From assembly GCA_025642065.1 (NCBI GenBank), contig JAODUP010000840.1, forward strand, positions 259,430 through 323,429: a stretch of 64,000 nucleotides of DNA. The letters run 5' to 3'. Shown here in pieces: positions 21,060 to 33,409 of the stretch; positions within the stretch are counted from its first letter, which is position 1, and the number at the start of each line of letters is the position of its first letter. Below the pieces are notes generated by a model that was given only the letters and a program-made list of their open reading frames with translations, did no database searches and was not told the DNA's origin. The position numbers and the translations under genes were made by a program. The DNA comes from Paralvinella palmiformis (Eukaryota > Annelida > Polychaeta > Terebellida > Alvinellidae).

Positions 21060-23592
21060 GCACCTCTGAGGGGCCAAACTATTATAACTTTAAATAAAAA
21101 TTATCTTGGCAGCTTGATATTTGTTTTGAGGTTCGGGCAAAAACAGGTCACGTTCCTAATGTAGTTGTCATTGACAGCAATATGACAATAAGCTTCCTGG
21201 CTAGACAAGCTAACCATCCCTATTTTGGTGTATTACTGAAATTTAGTTTTTTCAATTATGAGCTAAACAACAGCTACTGTTAACTGATACTGCCACTGGT
21301 AGGTATATAATCATCTCAGAACAGGTATCAGCTGCAACTAAATTAGCTGTGGTGGGGCACCAATCAGAATAGAACCTGGTCGGTACAAATAAAATGTTGT
21401 ACTTGCGTATGAATGAACCTATTTCAATCATCACATTCATGATGTTCAATACGTATAAGAGAGCAACTGATTGTTTTATTGATCTAAATGTTATGATCAA
21501 ATTATTTATTTATTAAGTAATGTGACTTGATTAGTTATACAGAGAGTATCCTCATAAGATCACACACATAAGAAATATTGTATTATATGCAATATATGTA
21601 TACCTTTTGTTCATGTTTCTAAGTGTTGTGTCTCTCACAACTCCTTTTGAGTGGTTTATGCACCATATATGTCCTGATAGAACATAAATTTTATTAATAT
21701 AGGCACAACATGAAACTTCCATAAACTGTTTAATTACTTACAATTATTGGTGTGAAATACAAAACATGTATACTGGCATCTAGTAAGCAGCTATTTATGT
21801 TACTGCTTTTAAATAATATACCATAAATGAAATAGTCATACCGTGTGGCATCAAACTGTTAAAAAAGTGATGTTTCATGCAATTTAAGGATATACATCAC
21901 TCAGTAGTATATACTGGTAGTTATCAACCAGGAGTAAAAATATGAATTAGAAAAGGTACTAAACTATAGTTTAGAAAATGACCATCTAGGTCTATTTTGA
22001 TCTTTCTGAACTTTCAAAATGGCCTTTTAAACAATACAAAATACCATTCTTGCAAAGGGTCTTATTACAATAAATAGTGAAAACCCAACATCTTTCTTAA
22101 AATTTAAATAAAAAAATAAGTTTACTGTAATATCAGTAAACATGGTAAGTCAAATGGATTAAAGCTATATTATATATGATATTTTTAACATGAAACTTTA
22201 TGACTGTCCATGTTCTTTTGCGAAGTTTTCCCGTTGCCAGGTATTTTCTGAGATTTTATCTTCTTGGACAAAAGAGTCTTCACTGCCGCCGTCTCGGTTT
22301 CAGCCCAGGGATGGTGCTCTGTCTTCTTCCACATTTCTAGGAATTAATAAAGGTAGAAATATATATGAAGTACTAATGCCTTGTAACCCTCCCAGTAATT
22401 TAGGATACTCATATAATGAGTTGAATTAATTAAAGAAAGTAAATCTATTTACTGGTCAACATCTTGTAAAACTGCCTGTTTATAACGTATCATTATAGCA
22501 TGGCCTTCCAAAATTAGGTACTTTCCCTATTTGGGACAAATAATCTCTTTTTGTTCTTATTAAGGTTTTGAAATAAAGGGTTTATTGCTTGCAATAGTGA
22601 TCTTTCAAGATTATTTGCATTTACATACAAATTGGTAAATAATTGGCTTTAAAAATATTGTGTATAGTTATATGCCATTTTAGAAACATTTAACTTGATA
22701 TGAATTATCAACATCAGCTACAGCCATACATCATGTTGCCAAATGAAGGGTCATATTTTCTATTGCCTCACATAGGGCACATAGCTGGTAACTGCTCCAG
22801 TGCAGAGCAACATACAATGTTAAAACTTGTGAATGTGTTTTACCACTTGGTTAGTTAGCTTATTAACGATTACTGTTCTTTGGGACATGCATTAAAACAA
22901 GTGTCTGATCCATAATATATTTATATTACAAATAACTTGACCATGATCCACACCTGAACTCACTGCCTGGGAAGTCACTGCATGAGAATTTTCTGCCTAT
23001 GAAGTCTCTGTTGTATTGACAATGGGTTTTTGTAAGAGATAATCAACAATCAATCATACAATGATCATTTATAGGTATACTACAATAATATATAATTTAT
23101 CAAGCTAAATGATCTTAAGTAAAAAAGCATTAAACAATTCTAGTCTCAAATGCAAGCATAAATAGGCTTCTGAATGAAATTTATTTAAACTGATGGAATC
23201 TTACTTAGTTTCAATATATGAACACTTATCATTATGCAGCAAGCCTAAAATGGTGCACTAGAAATATACCAAAAAGTTTACAAATAATTATAGGGAGTGT
23301 TGTTCTCTGTTGATTATGTGTTTGTGAAGTTTATTTCCATTAAATTATTAATTATATTTTATTAATTAGACTGTATTCATATTATTACCAGCAGTCAACA
23401 AAATATCAGTGTGTCAAGAGGTATGCCTCTTTTTCACCAACAATTTCACGCAGAATTTCATGTGCTGTATACCTGTAATGACAAAAGTTGTTTTTTATAA
23501 GAAGAGATTTATTGTTACAGTAGCATGAAATTACCAACAGAAATTAAAGTAATGTAACTTCAGAGATTGGTCATCATGTTCAAAAATAGTAT
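21060..23592. other. Intergenic sequence, no recognised gene
   Basis: AT-rich. A 79-codon open stretch at 22190-22429 has near-ordinary amino-acid composition in its second half, but matches no family I know and has no splice-site support. Confidence 0.4.
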
Positions 23593-23600
23593 CCCCTGGG

Positions 23601-24734
23601 CAGACATGGGGTCAATTCCATTTTGTCAATTCCAATTCCACTCAATTCCATTTGGTCAATTCCACCTCAAATTTATCAATTCCAAAAGTTTTTCCGACTT
23701 TTTTTGCCTAATATTTTTTACCATGAGTAGATACTCCAAATACCTACTTGGAATACATACTCCGAGTAGTTTATATTCCAAGTAGGATTGTCATGCAAGA
23801 AATAATTCAGAATTAAAATATTAAATGGTAAATTAATTTGGGGATTTAATTTAATTTTGCCTGTTCTAAACATTGAATGGCGGTAAATTCCTAAATAGCA
23901 ATATCTCTATATAGATTACAGGCAAAGTTCAGGATCAATTTGGTTCCAGTATATTGATAACAGCACATGTAAAAAGTGTTAACATGGTAAAATATGTTCA
24001 AGCCTAACCACAAGGCGCTTTTAGCTAAAGAGGTATTATATCATGTGGTGGATCATAGTCTTGAGTGCATCCCCATGTAAGAGTATATTTTCTAATCATC
24101 AAAGATGTGTTTCTATACCACTGCCCAGTAGGAGCTTTGAAACGAATGTATTTGCTTATCTCCGCCCAGCAGGGGTCAGACCCTGTATTTACTTTCACAA
24201 CCCTGCTCAGTACTAAACCAATGGCATATGGTAAGTTTACAAAATCTCTCAAGATGGTTATTAAACAGTTAGATCTGGGGATAGGCTATAGTAGTTAAAG
24301 TTTGTCACAGTCACAGAGGAGGGGCAAACTTTGGCTCCAGATTGGCATTCCCCTTGAGATGATAAATTTATTAATTCCTAAATAGCAATATCTCTGTATA
24401 GATTACAGGTATGCTATGTGGTGGTATCACAGTGGGGGCGGAGCCCATGGTATCCAGACCATTTTAATTGGTTAAATGCTCACTTGGGGTGCCACAGTTG
24501 GTGTGCATATCTGATATATATATATATATATATTAGAACCAAAGCTCTGGATAATTATGGTTCCAGTATATTGGTAACACCACATGTAAGTGTTAACATT
24601 GTAAAAATGGTATATTAAATTTTGGATTTGATTTTTTTGGTAGGAAACTTCAAATTCCAAATTTCTCAATTCCAATTCATAATTTTTTTTTAATAATCAA
24701 TTCCAAATCAGGAATTGAAATGACCCCATGTCTG
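23601..24734. mobile_element. Composite hAT-type element (family hAT-A) with 8-bp target-site duplication
   Basis: Starts CAGACATGGGGTCAATTCCA and ends AATGACCCCATGTCTG, with exact CCCCTGGG flanks (23593-23600 and 24735-24742). The outer ~270 and ~130 bases match the short 286-bp member at 57949-58234. The middle is an insert carrying two direct repeats (ATAGCAATATCTCT..TATAGATTACAGG and GGTTCCAGTATATTG..AACA near 23895-23990 and 24385-24605). No transposase is visible. Confidence 0.85.
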
Positions 24735-24742
24735 CCCCTGGG

Positions 24743-27190
24743 TTTAACCAATTCAAAAGAATACAGACACATACTAATTTATGTGGTGCAGAAGCAGAGG
24801 CCACAACCCATGAAACAAAATTGATAACATTGCACAAGCACATTAAAGGGTGCAGGGGACATAATTACTCATATTCGGGGTGGATCTTAAGTCTCATTTT
24901 GCGGCTTAGCTTAAAGAAGCAACTTTCGAAATTTGGTCTTAAAGAGCACCCTAAATCTTAGTAAAAATCTTCACAAAAACAGCCTATCTTGCATGAATGA
25001 TGATCATCTTGTCTTCTAAAGGTGACAAGTTCAAATGTCATAATGCTGTGAAATGAATAAGCATGAATATTTAAGCTAGTTAAAAATGCTGACCTTGGTT
25101 TTCTTTGTTTTCTGAACATCCTCCTGAAAAATAAAACAAAAATGAGCATGTAATAGGTGAATTTCTTCATGGGATGAGATGGATTATGAAATGTTTTACC
25201 CTTGACAAGCCTTGAAAATAAGAGTAAATTCCCAGTTTTGACATACCTATATTTGTACATGTTATTCAAGCAAGTCTAATTGATATTCAATATAATGCAT
25301 TAGCTCTTGATGTTGATCACTTACAAATGTTGATATACTGCACAGATTATATAAGACAAACAAAAAGGTGCATATCACACTTGTTGTTACCAAGAATATT
25401 AGTCACATAAATTTATTCATTCTCATCAATAACTAATTTATCAGAGGTCATTATGGAAATAATGATTATTTTTTAAATTAAATAAAAACAAGTGTCAGAT
25501 TCAGATCCTCCCTTTAAATTATGCTGGCACATTAAACTTGTAGGGGTCTTTATTCTGTAATATATGTACAAATCGATGACGCATTGCGAAAATTAAAAGA
25601 ATTTAAACCCTACCTACCACGTTTTTAAAGCATGACACGGGTAACACAATATTTTTGTATATGGCCTACGGAACTTTCCTCTATAAGGCTATATGGAACA
25701 AGCGGTTCAGTATAATTACTGACATTTCTTCTCAAACATAATTCCAGTTTCAAATACAAATATTTTTCTCCAACACTTATCATAGTAATGCTAAATGCGC
25801 CTGAACAAAGTGTCATGATTAAAATATTGAATGGGTTTTTCTTGTGTCATGCTGCAAGTTGTGTCATCATCTCATTATGTTTTTTTTCATAGTTATATAT
25901 TGTGCTGATTCAATTATATCCTAAATATAATCATCAATGATCAATATTGTTTGGCAAATTTATATTCTCTTTCCTATTTTATTGCTCCTCATTGCCAAAT
26001 AGTCTATCACGCTATGTCTATCAGTATCATGGGACATATAGCCAGATTATTCGTATATAAGTAATCATGGATTCACGGTAATAGTTTCTATAGTATTCAA
26101 TTTCCAGATTTATGTATGATATAATAATATATTTATTATTGACATTCTGAACAAATTTATTTACTGAGGCAGTGAATGAGGCCACTCTGCAATTGAGAGT
26201 GCCGTGCGCAATAAACTGGCGTTAGCTGCCTTGGGCTAGCCCTAAAAAGGTGGACAACTCGCGACACAAGTACCATAGGCGGATTGTGATATTGTAAATG
26301 TAATCTATATACATGTATGGATAATATATAATTAAATAATGGGAGGAGAATGTCTGCCGCAGAATATGTTCAATCTTGGCGACAAGCAAATCACATCATG
26401 CACAATGCATATGCCACTGATACATTGATACTTTTGGGAGGTTAACTGATCATTGTTACTTACCTAAATCAACAGGCGTATCTTCTACATTCCTGTGTAT
26501 TCCGTATATACGTTTCAAAGTATCAAGCAGACCACTCGTGAACAGGTGAAGAGACGCTCGGTTAAATCTCGCGAGATTACGAAATAGCACGCGATAACAC
26601 AAAACCTCACTAGATGGCGGCACAAGTACATTAATTTGTTCAATGGAGTAAACTGTGTAAAATTGACCTGCTACAATGCACATATTTCACGTTTATACCT
26701 TCAAATGGCATCATTTGAAATGAAAGTGGAAATAGCAATTATGTGACTCAAATAACATTTTAGCAAAGTTTGGTGAAATTTGCCAACTCTCGGCCGAGGT
26801 AGTGAGTTCGCCAGATGTAGTGAGTTGATTGGTGTATATCCATACTTATGTAGTGAGTTGAAGGTGAAAACAAACACACCAACATGAAGGAATTGTCTTC
26901 TCTCTGCCATCAAATGAATTGCAATTAATGATCTGTTTGGTGTAATAACTTCTAATGGCTTACTTGTCAATCAAAGGGAGATCAAGGGATAATATGAATA
27001 ATGTTGTCAGTAAATCCAATCAGTATATCTAATCTTTCCTTGAAAAAGACAAACCTTCCAGCATATATCATTCATTCATAGATTCCATACACCAGCTGAT
27101 AAATTCTGACATTGCTAGAACTTGCGGCGCTTATTAAACATTTGGGACTTCTGTTAAGAAAAATTAACTAACAAACGCTTGTAAACTTCT
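24743..27190. other. Intergenic sequence, nothing recognised
   Basis: No coding signal. Near 26765-26865, inverted copies of the 27-bp array motif (ATGTAGTGAGTTG) occur, one followed by AAGGTGAAAAC, the complement of the sequence next to 20330. Confidence 0.4.
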
Positions 27191-27198
27191 AATGCCAC

Positions 27199-27930
27199 AT
27201 GGTGGAACTATCAACTGGCAATGGTACGCTCCATGCTGAATGCTCCCGATGACGAGCTTGGTGCTCTGGATGCGCAACATCAGCCCACTGCCTATGAGCG
27301 AAACATTTTGAGCGAGTTAATGGGAGATTTTGACGCCCTTTGAGAGTGCTAGCCTCGGTGTTCAGGGTGACAGAATTCTGACCGGTAGCATGGCTGTGCC
27401 CTGGGTGCGTATTCTGAAGGCCAAACTGGAAGAATTGTACAGTAAATACACATCTAATTTTGATTTGGCATTAAAGGACTCTGTCCTCAAGTGACTGACT
27501 AAATATGAGGAGCACGACGAATTCCAAAAAAAAGCCTCAGTTTGGATCCGCGATTGAAACTGAACTGGTGTAATTAGTCTGAGGGCCAGCCTCTAAGAGC
27601 AGCTCTATTGTGAAAGCAACTCGTGTTGTTCCCGATCCAGGCCGATCCTAGTGGTTTGCAAGCCGAAGTAGATTACTACTGCAAAACACCGTGCCTGCCG
27701 AAAGAAGCTGATCCACTCAGCTTCTAGAAGTCCCATGTGGAGAGGTATCCGTCATTGGCCAAGCTTGCTCCAACGTTTTTCTGCATACTAGCATCGTCTG
27801 CTCAAGTTGAGAGACTGTTCAGCAAATAAGTGGCAAGATCTTTCGCTCAGATAGGTGTCGTCTGACTGGTGATAATTTTGAAAATCTTATCTTCCATAGA
27901 TGTAATCAACAAAACCCAGAAGTTCATGCG
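27199..27930 (+). pseudogene. hAT transposase (ZBED-like), C-terminal half, decayed
   Basis: Shifting frames read WNYQLAMVRSML, then AYERNILSELMGDFDAL, SLGVQGDRILTGSMAVPWVR, LKAKLEELYSKYTSNFDLAL and LTKYEEHDEFQ. Further on come VERYPSLAKLAPTFFCILAS and SAQVERLFSK, then CRLTGDNFENLIF. The last part is the hATC dimerisation domain, which marks hAT transposases and domesticated ZBED proteins. Several stops (for example after FSK) and frameshifts break it, so it is inactive. The BED finger and N-terminal half are missing. Likely partner ends are at 28155 (right) and possibly 20100 (left). Confidence 0.85.
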
Positions 27931-28020
27931 GCACATAGTTGATGCTGTGATGTGATATAATATGTACATCAGAATAGAAAGCAAAGGAAAAACAATGAAT
28001 TTGTTCTTTTCATTTGAGAA

Positions 28021-28155
28021 GTATTTGTATTTGAAATACTTCAAAATTTATTTGTTTTTAAATGCATTTACAATTGGATGTATCTGTATTTTACCAAAAG
28101 AAAGACATTTGTATTTTAACTTAAATACATTTCAATGTATTTTATCCCATGCCTG
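28021..28155 (+). mobile_element. hAT right end with AAATAC/GTATTT subterminal repeats
   Basis: Repeated GTATTTGTATTTGAAATAC-type motifs end in AATGTATTTTATCCCATGCCTG at 28155, the inverted counterpart of the end at 20100. It lies 90 bases after the transposase relic and is in the orientation expected for its 3' terminus. Confidence 0.6.
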
Positions 28156-29068
28156 TATATTACAATAAAGCAGTTCACGATACACATATTCATTATTCCA
28201 GTGGAGAGTGACTCGCCCTGGATATACGCTTAATGTATTATACTAACTCTACCAATTCACCCATCAACACCCAGTAAAACAAGAAAGAAAAGAAATGTAT
28301 CTAGGAATAATTTGCATGTAATAAAAACCAAGTTGCCATTTCACGTAAGTTATCAGTTGATCAGATAGAAACTCTAACCACTATCTCTCTCAACATCACC
28401 CGTTCTTGTATTACTTCACCATGGGATAAACATCATTAATTTAAATGGCATAGCTATAAGGTATAACGTTTCTACACCATATAGCCTAAAGATAGTATCA
28501 ACAAATAGTTTACCAGTTTGGTTTGTTGTGTTTGATTTCAGAAAATCACGCAACCTTCGAAGACATCAACTTGTCTTGACTGCTGCTGTTGTCAGCACAA
28601 CAACTGGTGTGGTCGTCAACCGAAAAGAATCACACAATATATATACACAAGACTAAGAGTCACGAGACTAAAAGTCTCAAGACTAAGAGATCGAGTGCTG
28701 CCACCTGTAAAGTGGAGCCACCTGTGGAATGAAAACGATATACACTGTTTGTATCGTTGACCTGAAACAAAATCAGACCGAGCACTCAGTGGTGTTTGAA
28801 TGGGCTGCCTCGACCAAACAGTGTTGACTTCCGGTAGTGGCAAAAAGCAACTTTGAAGTGGGCACGCTTCGAGTTTTGAACCTATGAATACGGACATTTA
28901 TTGTGAGGTGTGCATTATAATTTTGTGTGTGCAGACAATCTGTATTATTCCTGTCCTATTATATGCCATGAAATATGTAAATGTCGTTTTATGTAAGTCC
29001 GTAGATCTAGTTTAGTTGGGATCAAACGCCAGAGACAGAAGGAGGTTGTCGAATAGGCTGAATATAAT
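28156..29068. other. Intergenic sequence, nothing recognised
   Basis: No coding signal or element ends; short GACTAAGAGTC-type repeats at 28650-28690. Confidence 0.4.
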
Positions 29069-29073
29069 GGCCT

Positions 29074-29817
29074 GTTGTTACGTATCCGAGCATCGGAATC
29101 GTGTTTGCTGATGATAAAAGTCCGGTGCTCGGACGCGGAACAGCAAGCCAAGTATCGGAATCGTGTTGGTTGGTGATAAAGATCAGAGCATTCAGCATAT
29201 GAACCATGCATCATCAATATTATTATAAATCTGAGCAATTTCATGATCGGTTAAAAAATTTCATCTGCTCGCATCAATTTCAGTGACGGGATCGTATTTG
29301 TAATTACTGCTACTAGCGTATAATAAGATATTAGATTAAGTCTATTAATAGACATTATAATCAGATTAAAAAGAAAATCTGAAATTTTTAAGAAATGCAT
29401 TATTTTATGGTTCCCGCAGCCAAGGAAAGATTATTTTCTACGGGTATACTATTTATTCACTTTTTTATTCTAAGTTGGGGTTTTCCAAAGGCAGTATTTT
29501 TCTGTGAGATTTTCAGATGTTGTCAAATTCAAGGAGCGGGAAAATGAATTTGTTATATTCCAGGTTTTCTAGGACACCTAGCTGGGAACCCCGATTATTT
29601 GTAAAGCCGCACGGCCGTTCTATCGATCGTCTATTTCTTTGATTTTCGTTTGTGCCTATCAAAAGCATCTACTTTCAAACAAATATAACTACTACATGCT
29701 CGGCCGCCATATTTCAGCGGAGGTAATAGCAAACGAGGAATAATTGGCGCATGCGCATTGAGTGCTCTGACCTATAACACTGAGGTACAGGGTTCCGATG
29801 CTCGGATACGTAACCAC
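29074..29817. mobile_element. TIR element, family TIR-G: nonautonomous DNA transposon, copy 1
   Basis: A perfect 22-bp inverted repeat bounds the element: GTTACGTATCCGAGCATCGG.. at 29077-29098 and its complement at 29793-29814. Inside the left end a second copy of ATCGGAATCGTGTT follows about 70 bases on. The interior is AT-rich with no transposase, and the right end contains GGCGCATGCGCATTGAGTG. A second full copy with matching interior is at 60822-61436. The superfamily is uncertain. Confidence 0.85.
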
Positions 29818-30139
29818 TTCGAATATTATAATAGTCCAATTATATTATTAACAATGACAAAATAAAATACCCCCCCCCCAACATCTTCATTGGGTCTAGA
29901 ACATGTAATTGTAACCTAGCTTAATTTGTGTCTATAACTTACATACTCATTTTGTGATTAATAGGTTAATATTGCTCAATAAAATTTTGTCTGAAACAAT
30001 TATAGATCTAGATAGATCATATCTCATTTTACGCTGTTTTTTTTTTGGGGGGGGGGAAACGAAAGAATTGTCTTTCTTTATGTATGCCTTTCTCTGTTAC
30101 TGCAGCCGAAAGCCACGCATGAATTATATGACTGTGATC

Positions 30140-31590
30140 AGATATTTATCCCTAATTACAGTAATTTTTCGTTAAGTAGCTGAATATTTACATGATCACC
30201 TGCAACCAATTTTTTTTTAAACATAAGCAATTGTTACTTATAGATCCATATAAATCACTGGTTATAATTTAAATGTTATGAAATTAATTATTAAATACCT
30301 TAAATATTTTTAGAAACATTCATTTTGTTATTTTTGCTATTGACAGAAGTAAAAGGTGGGTTATTAATTGCCGTCATGCAGATCTGATGAGGAAGGATGT
30401 AAATTGCTTGAATTATAATTGTAGATTGTATGATGTTCACTTTACTGAAACGGAATTCACGAACCAGACATTGCAAGAGATAAACTTGTCTGGAATGCTA
30501 TTCCAACTATTTCTGATTTACCAAACCCACCTCAGCCACTGAAATCAAAGAGGAAGGTATCAACAGATAGGAGACCTATACAGGAGACAGAGCCATCTGT
30601 GGTGATAATTAAAATTGATAAATATTAACATTAGGTGAAACATATTACAAATTGGTATTTTAAATTAGTACCTGAAGTTTGCATAATGTCACTGTTCAGC
30701 TCATGTGCTTTAATTGATACCTCTATTCATAGCTTAAATGCATATCAAATCAAATTCTTTAGCCAACTTGAAAAAAAGAAAACATGTGTTTACATACTGT
30801 GTGTGCACTTCGTTCATATCATTGTTTTACAAGGTATTCTTCTGTTTCAGTCCTTTAAGTTTTATGATGATGAGATACCATGTAAACAGGCCAAGCTCTC
30901 GGATACAGATTTACTGATGTTGGCTGTGATAGACGATTTTGAGTTATCTGTCAGAGTAGTCAATGTTGGGTTTTACATCTCTGGTTAGATTGTTTAAGGA
31001 TGATGGCTAACACCATCCTGGTTGTTTCAGAGTCAGATCTCTTGTGCCACTTAAAGGTGTATAAACGCTAGGAAAAACAGCTTTTGTATGCACCATATCC
31101 ACATTTTTTCCAATTTTCTTGAATGGGTGGAATGGGTATTTCCAATAAATATTCACAAAGTTATAGTTTTCAAGGGCATTTTGTCAAGATTGTTGAAGTC
31201 TATACAGGGATGGTGAGTGCATAAAAGCTATTGCAAAGTTGTATGTTAGTTGTGCCCTACATTAAGTTTGAATCTAAGAAACTGTTCGGGTTATTTTCTC
31301 CATTTGATAACAGATGACAGATTGTAATTGTTGATGAACCAGTGGCACAAGAGATTTGATGTTGCTTATTGCATCCTCTGTGCTGAAGTAATAATTTTCC
31401 TATCTCTAACATGTTAACGCAAACATAAGCATTGTTAATATTCCGTGTATATTCTTTGTTGTCAACTGGGCAGGCCTATATTGTTGGAGGTGTAGACTCT
31501 AACTGAAATTTTTAGTTCATATATGATAAACAGACATAATGTGGATGGTTTGTAATGAATTGTGTTATGGCAAGCTCTGTGATTGTTGTG
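30140..31590 (+). pseudogene. THAP-finger gene relic, duplicated segment copy B
   Basis: Near 30375-30600 broken frames encode the C-terminal half of a THAP zinc finger: DLMRKDVNCLNYN, YDVHFTETEFTNQT, then after a one-base frame change ARDKLVWNAIPTISDLPNPP and LKSKRKVSTDRRPIQE. The His of the C2CH finger and the A-V/I-P-T-I tail typical of THAP are visible. From 30851, after a TTTCAG, SFKFYDDEIPCKQAKLSDTD and VIDDFELSVR correspond to the second segment of copy A. The frameshift in the finger argues against a working gene. THAP domains occur in DNA-binding proteins and in P-element-like transposases; I cannot tell which this was. Confidence 0.65.
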
Positions 31591-31659
31591 TGTGATAATT
31601 GATGATACATTGACAAGATGAAAAATATGTACCTCGTATGCATATACCTCGTATATTTA

Positions 31660-31662
31660 ATA

Positions 31663-31724
<62 letters not shown>
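31660..31724. repeat. (AT)n microsatellite
   Basis: TA run of about 65 bases, next to the end of duplicated segment B. Confidence 0.95.
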
Positions 31725-31726
<2 letters not shown>

Positions 31727-31784
31727 TTTCTCGTCACCTTTAACATTTCTTTAATATTTGATATCTTATAAATATGATAATAAT

Positions 31785-31990
31785 GGCCGAAATCGCAGTT
31801 AATTTACGTGGCTTAGCTACCTCAAATGAGGGAGACGCATATGATCTGTAATTTACTGCTTCACCATGGTGACTAATTCTAAATAAATTTAGAATTTACA
31901 ATATATGATATATTTGGATGGAGAACGCCTTGCCAGTTGCCTGGATGAAAGCTCCTCCTACTATACTACCACGCTCTTACCCACTATAGG
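31785..31990 (-). mobile_element. SINE3 copy, minus strand
   Basis: Contains GTAATTTACTGCTTCACCATGG, the inverted tail seen at 3430-3480. It also contains GGAGAACGCCTTGCCAGTTG and GCTCCTCCTACTATA..CACGCTCTTA, which are shared with 8228-8395. This copy joins the two halves and shows they belong to one family. Confidence 0.6.
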
Positions 31991-32393
31991 CCATAGAGAC
32001 AGTTAAAACATAACAAACAGTTATGCATTTACTTAAGAATCGTACATTATTCTTATATATCAACTGATTGGGCTTGATAGCCACCACAAGCCGATGGTAT
32101 ATATCTTCCCCGAGCCTAGATGCCCTGTGATACGTATTACGAGAGATACTAGGACCACAACTACGTACGATGTTGCCAAAGCCCACAAACTTCGCATTTC
32201 AAAGCTTCTTAGCGTGAACAAACTTTTCTGTGACAAGCAATGCGTGGATCTACACTAGCCCATAATATGTTGTTTGTGTGCATTATAACTGACAACACTA
32301 TCGTTGTAACAACAGTTATATATCACTTACAATCAGAGTTTTTGGGGAGCATCACAAACTATTTGTCATACGCGGGTGTCAGAAAGAAACGTG

Positions 32394-32396
<3 letters not shown>

Positions 32397-32424
<28 letters not shown>

Positions 32425-32437
32425 CACGTACTTGATT

Positions 32438-32468
<31 letters not shown>

Positions 32469-32485
32469 CGTATACTTATGATGTA

Positions 32486-32535
<50 letters not shown>
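32397..32535. repeat. Cluster of three (AT)n microsatellites
   Basis: TA runs at about 32397-32425, 32441-32468 and 32490-32535, separated by two short unique spacers that both contain TAAT-like sequence. They keep long Y-I-Y-I frames open on both strands; these are not genes. Confidence 0.95.
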
Positions 32536-32537
<2 letters not shown>

Positions 32538-32539
32538 CC

Positions 32540-33400
32540 AATTGTCTCGGATTTCTTAAACAACGACAGACAATAGAATAATTGAAATTGTTAATCAATC
32601 TAAGGAGTCCTCACGAAATATCGAGTTTTAGCCAAAACTAAAAGGATTATCGAAGTGTGTGTATGGGGGGGGGGGAGGTCGATATATACTATTCCATTAA
32701 TTCATGTTAAATATATAGTTTTAGGCTTTTTCCGTATTTTATATTGGGCGTCAGATATGTTTTATTTTATTTTAATTAGCTTTCAATTCTAAAGTACAAT
32801 ACCAGTGGCTTATCACCGGAGAAGCAGGACCCCCCCACCTCTCAGAGGGTCAGAACCCCACTCCTATTTCTAGTAGGTATTCTCTATCTTTAAATGCAAT
32901 ATATCATTTGACGACATGATAACTATTAGTAATAGTACTGCGAATATTTCATTCTTAAATAACAACACATTGACTTTTGTGTAATGTGTGTCTGACAGCA
33001 TTATTAAAATTAAGTATAATTGTGATTTGCCTGTTAAATAATAACTTAGTAAGTACAATATTTTGACAATTCTCCCAGGAGGCAAAACTTCCTGGAGTTT
33101 GTTCTTAAATAATATTGCGTCAATACTGGCCAGGGGGAACTTAAAAGCTGGGTTGAAAAACATTCTTGTTTGAAAACATTTAGTAAGTTTAATGAACACG
33201 TCGTCAAATGCCTTGATGCTATGGTTAATCCATACTATAACAGTTCTCATAATTAAGTATCTACAAACCTTTATAAATCATAAAAGAAAGAAAGACATGT
33301 ATTAATGTCTAGCATTATACCTAGTATAAGAATACGATAAGCCTCAATCAATCAATCAATCAATAATAACAACAACAGCAACGATGATGATGATGTAGAT
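32540..33400. other. Intergenic sequence with a doubtful open frame
   Basis: A 126-codon minus-strand open stretch at 32870-33250 (FDDVFIKLTKCFQTRMFF, KNKLQEVLPPGRI) is longer than expected for such AT-rich sequence, but I recognise no domain. A decayed retroelement piece is possible. (AATC)n-like and GAT repeats lie at 33345-33395. Confidence 0.35.
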
Positions 33401-33409
33401 TTAAGGAAG

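Noticed and set aside
20885..21097. Frame with nine-residue TLDTHIQLT repeats
   Set aside because: Follows from the 27-bp period of the array; no family match and no surrounding coding signal.
22190..22429. 79-codon frame as an exon
   Set aside because: No recognisable family, no convincing splice sites and no neighbouring exons.
32240..32581. 113-codon frame rich in Tyr-Ile
   Set aside because: Product of three AT microsatellites; both strands are open for the same reason.
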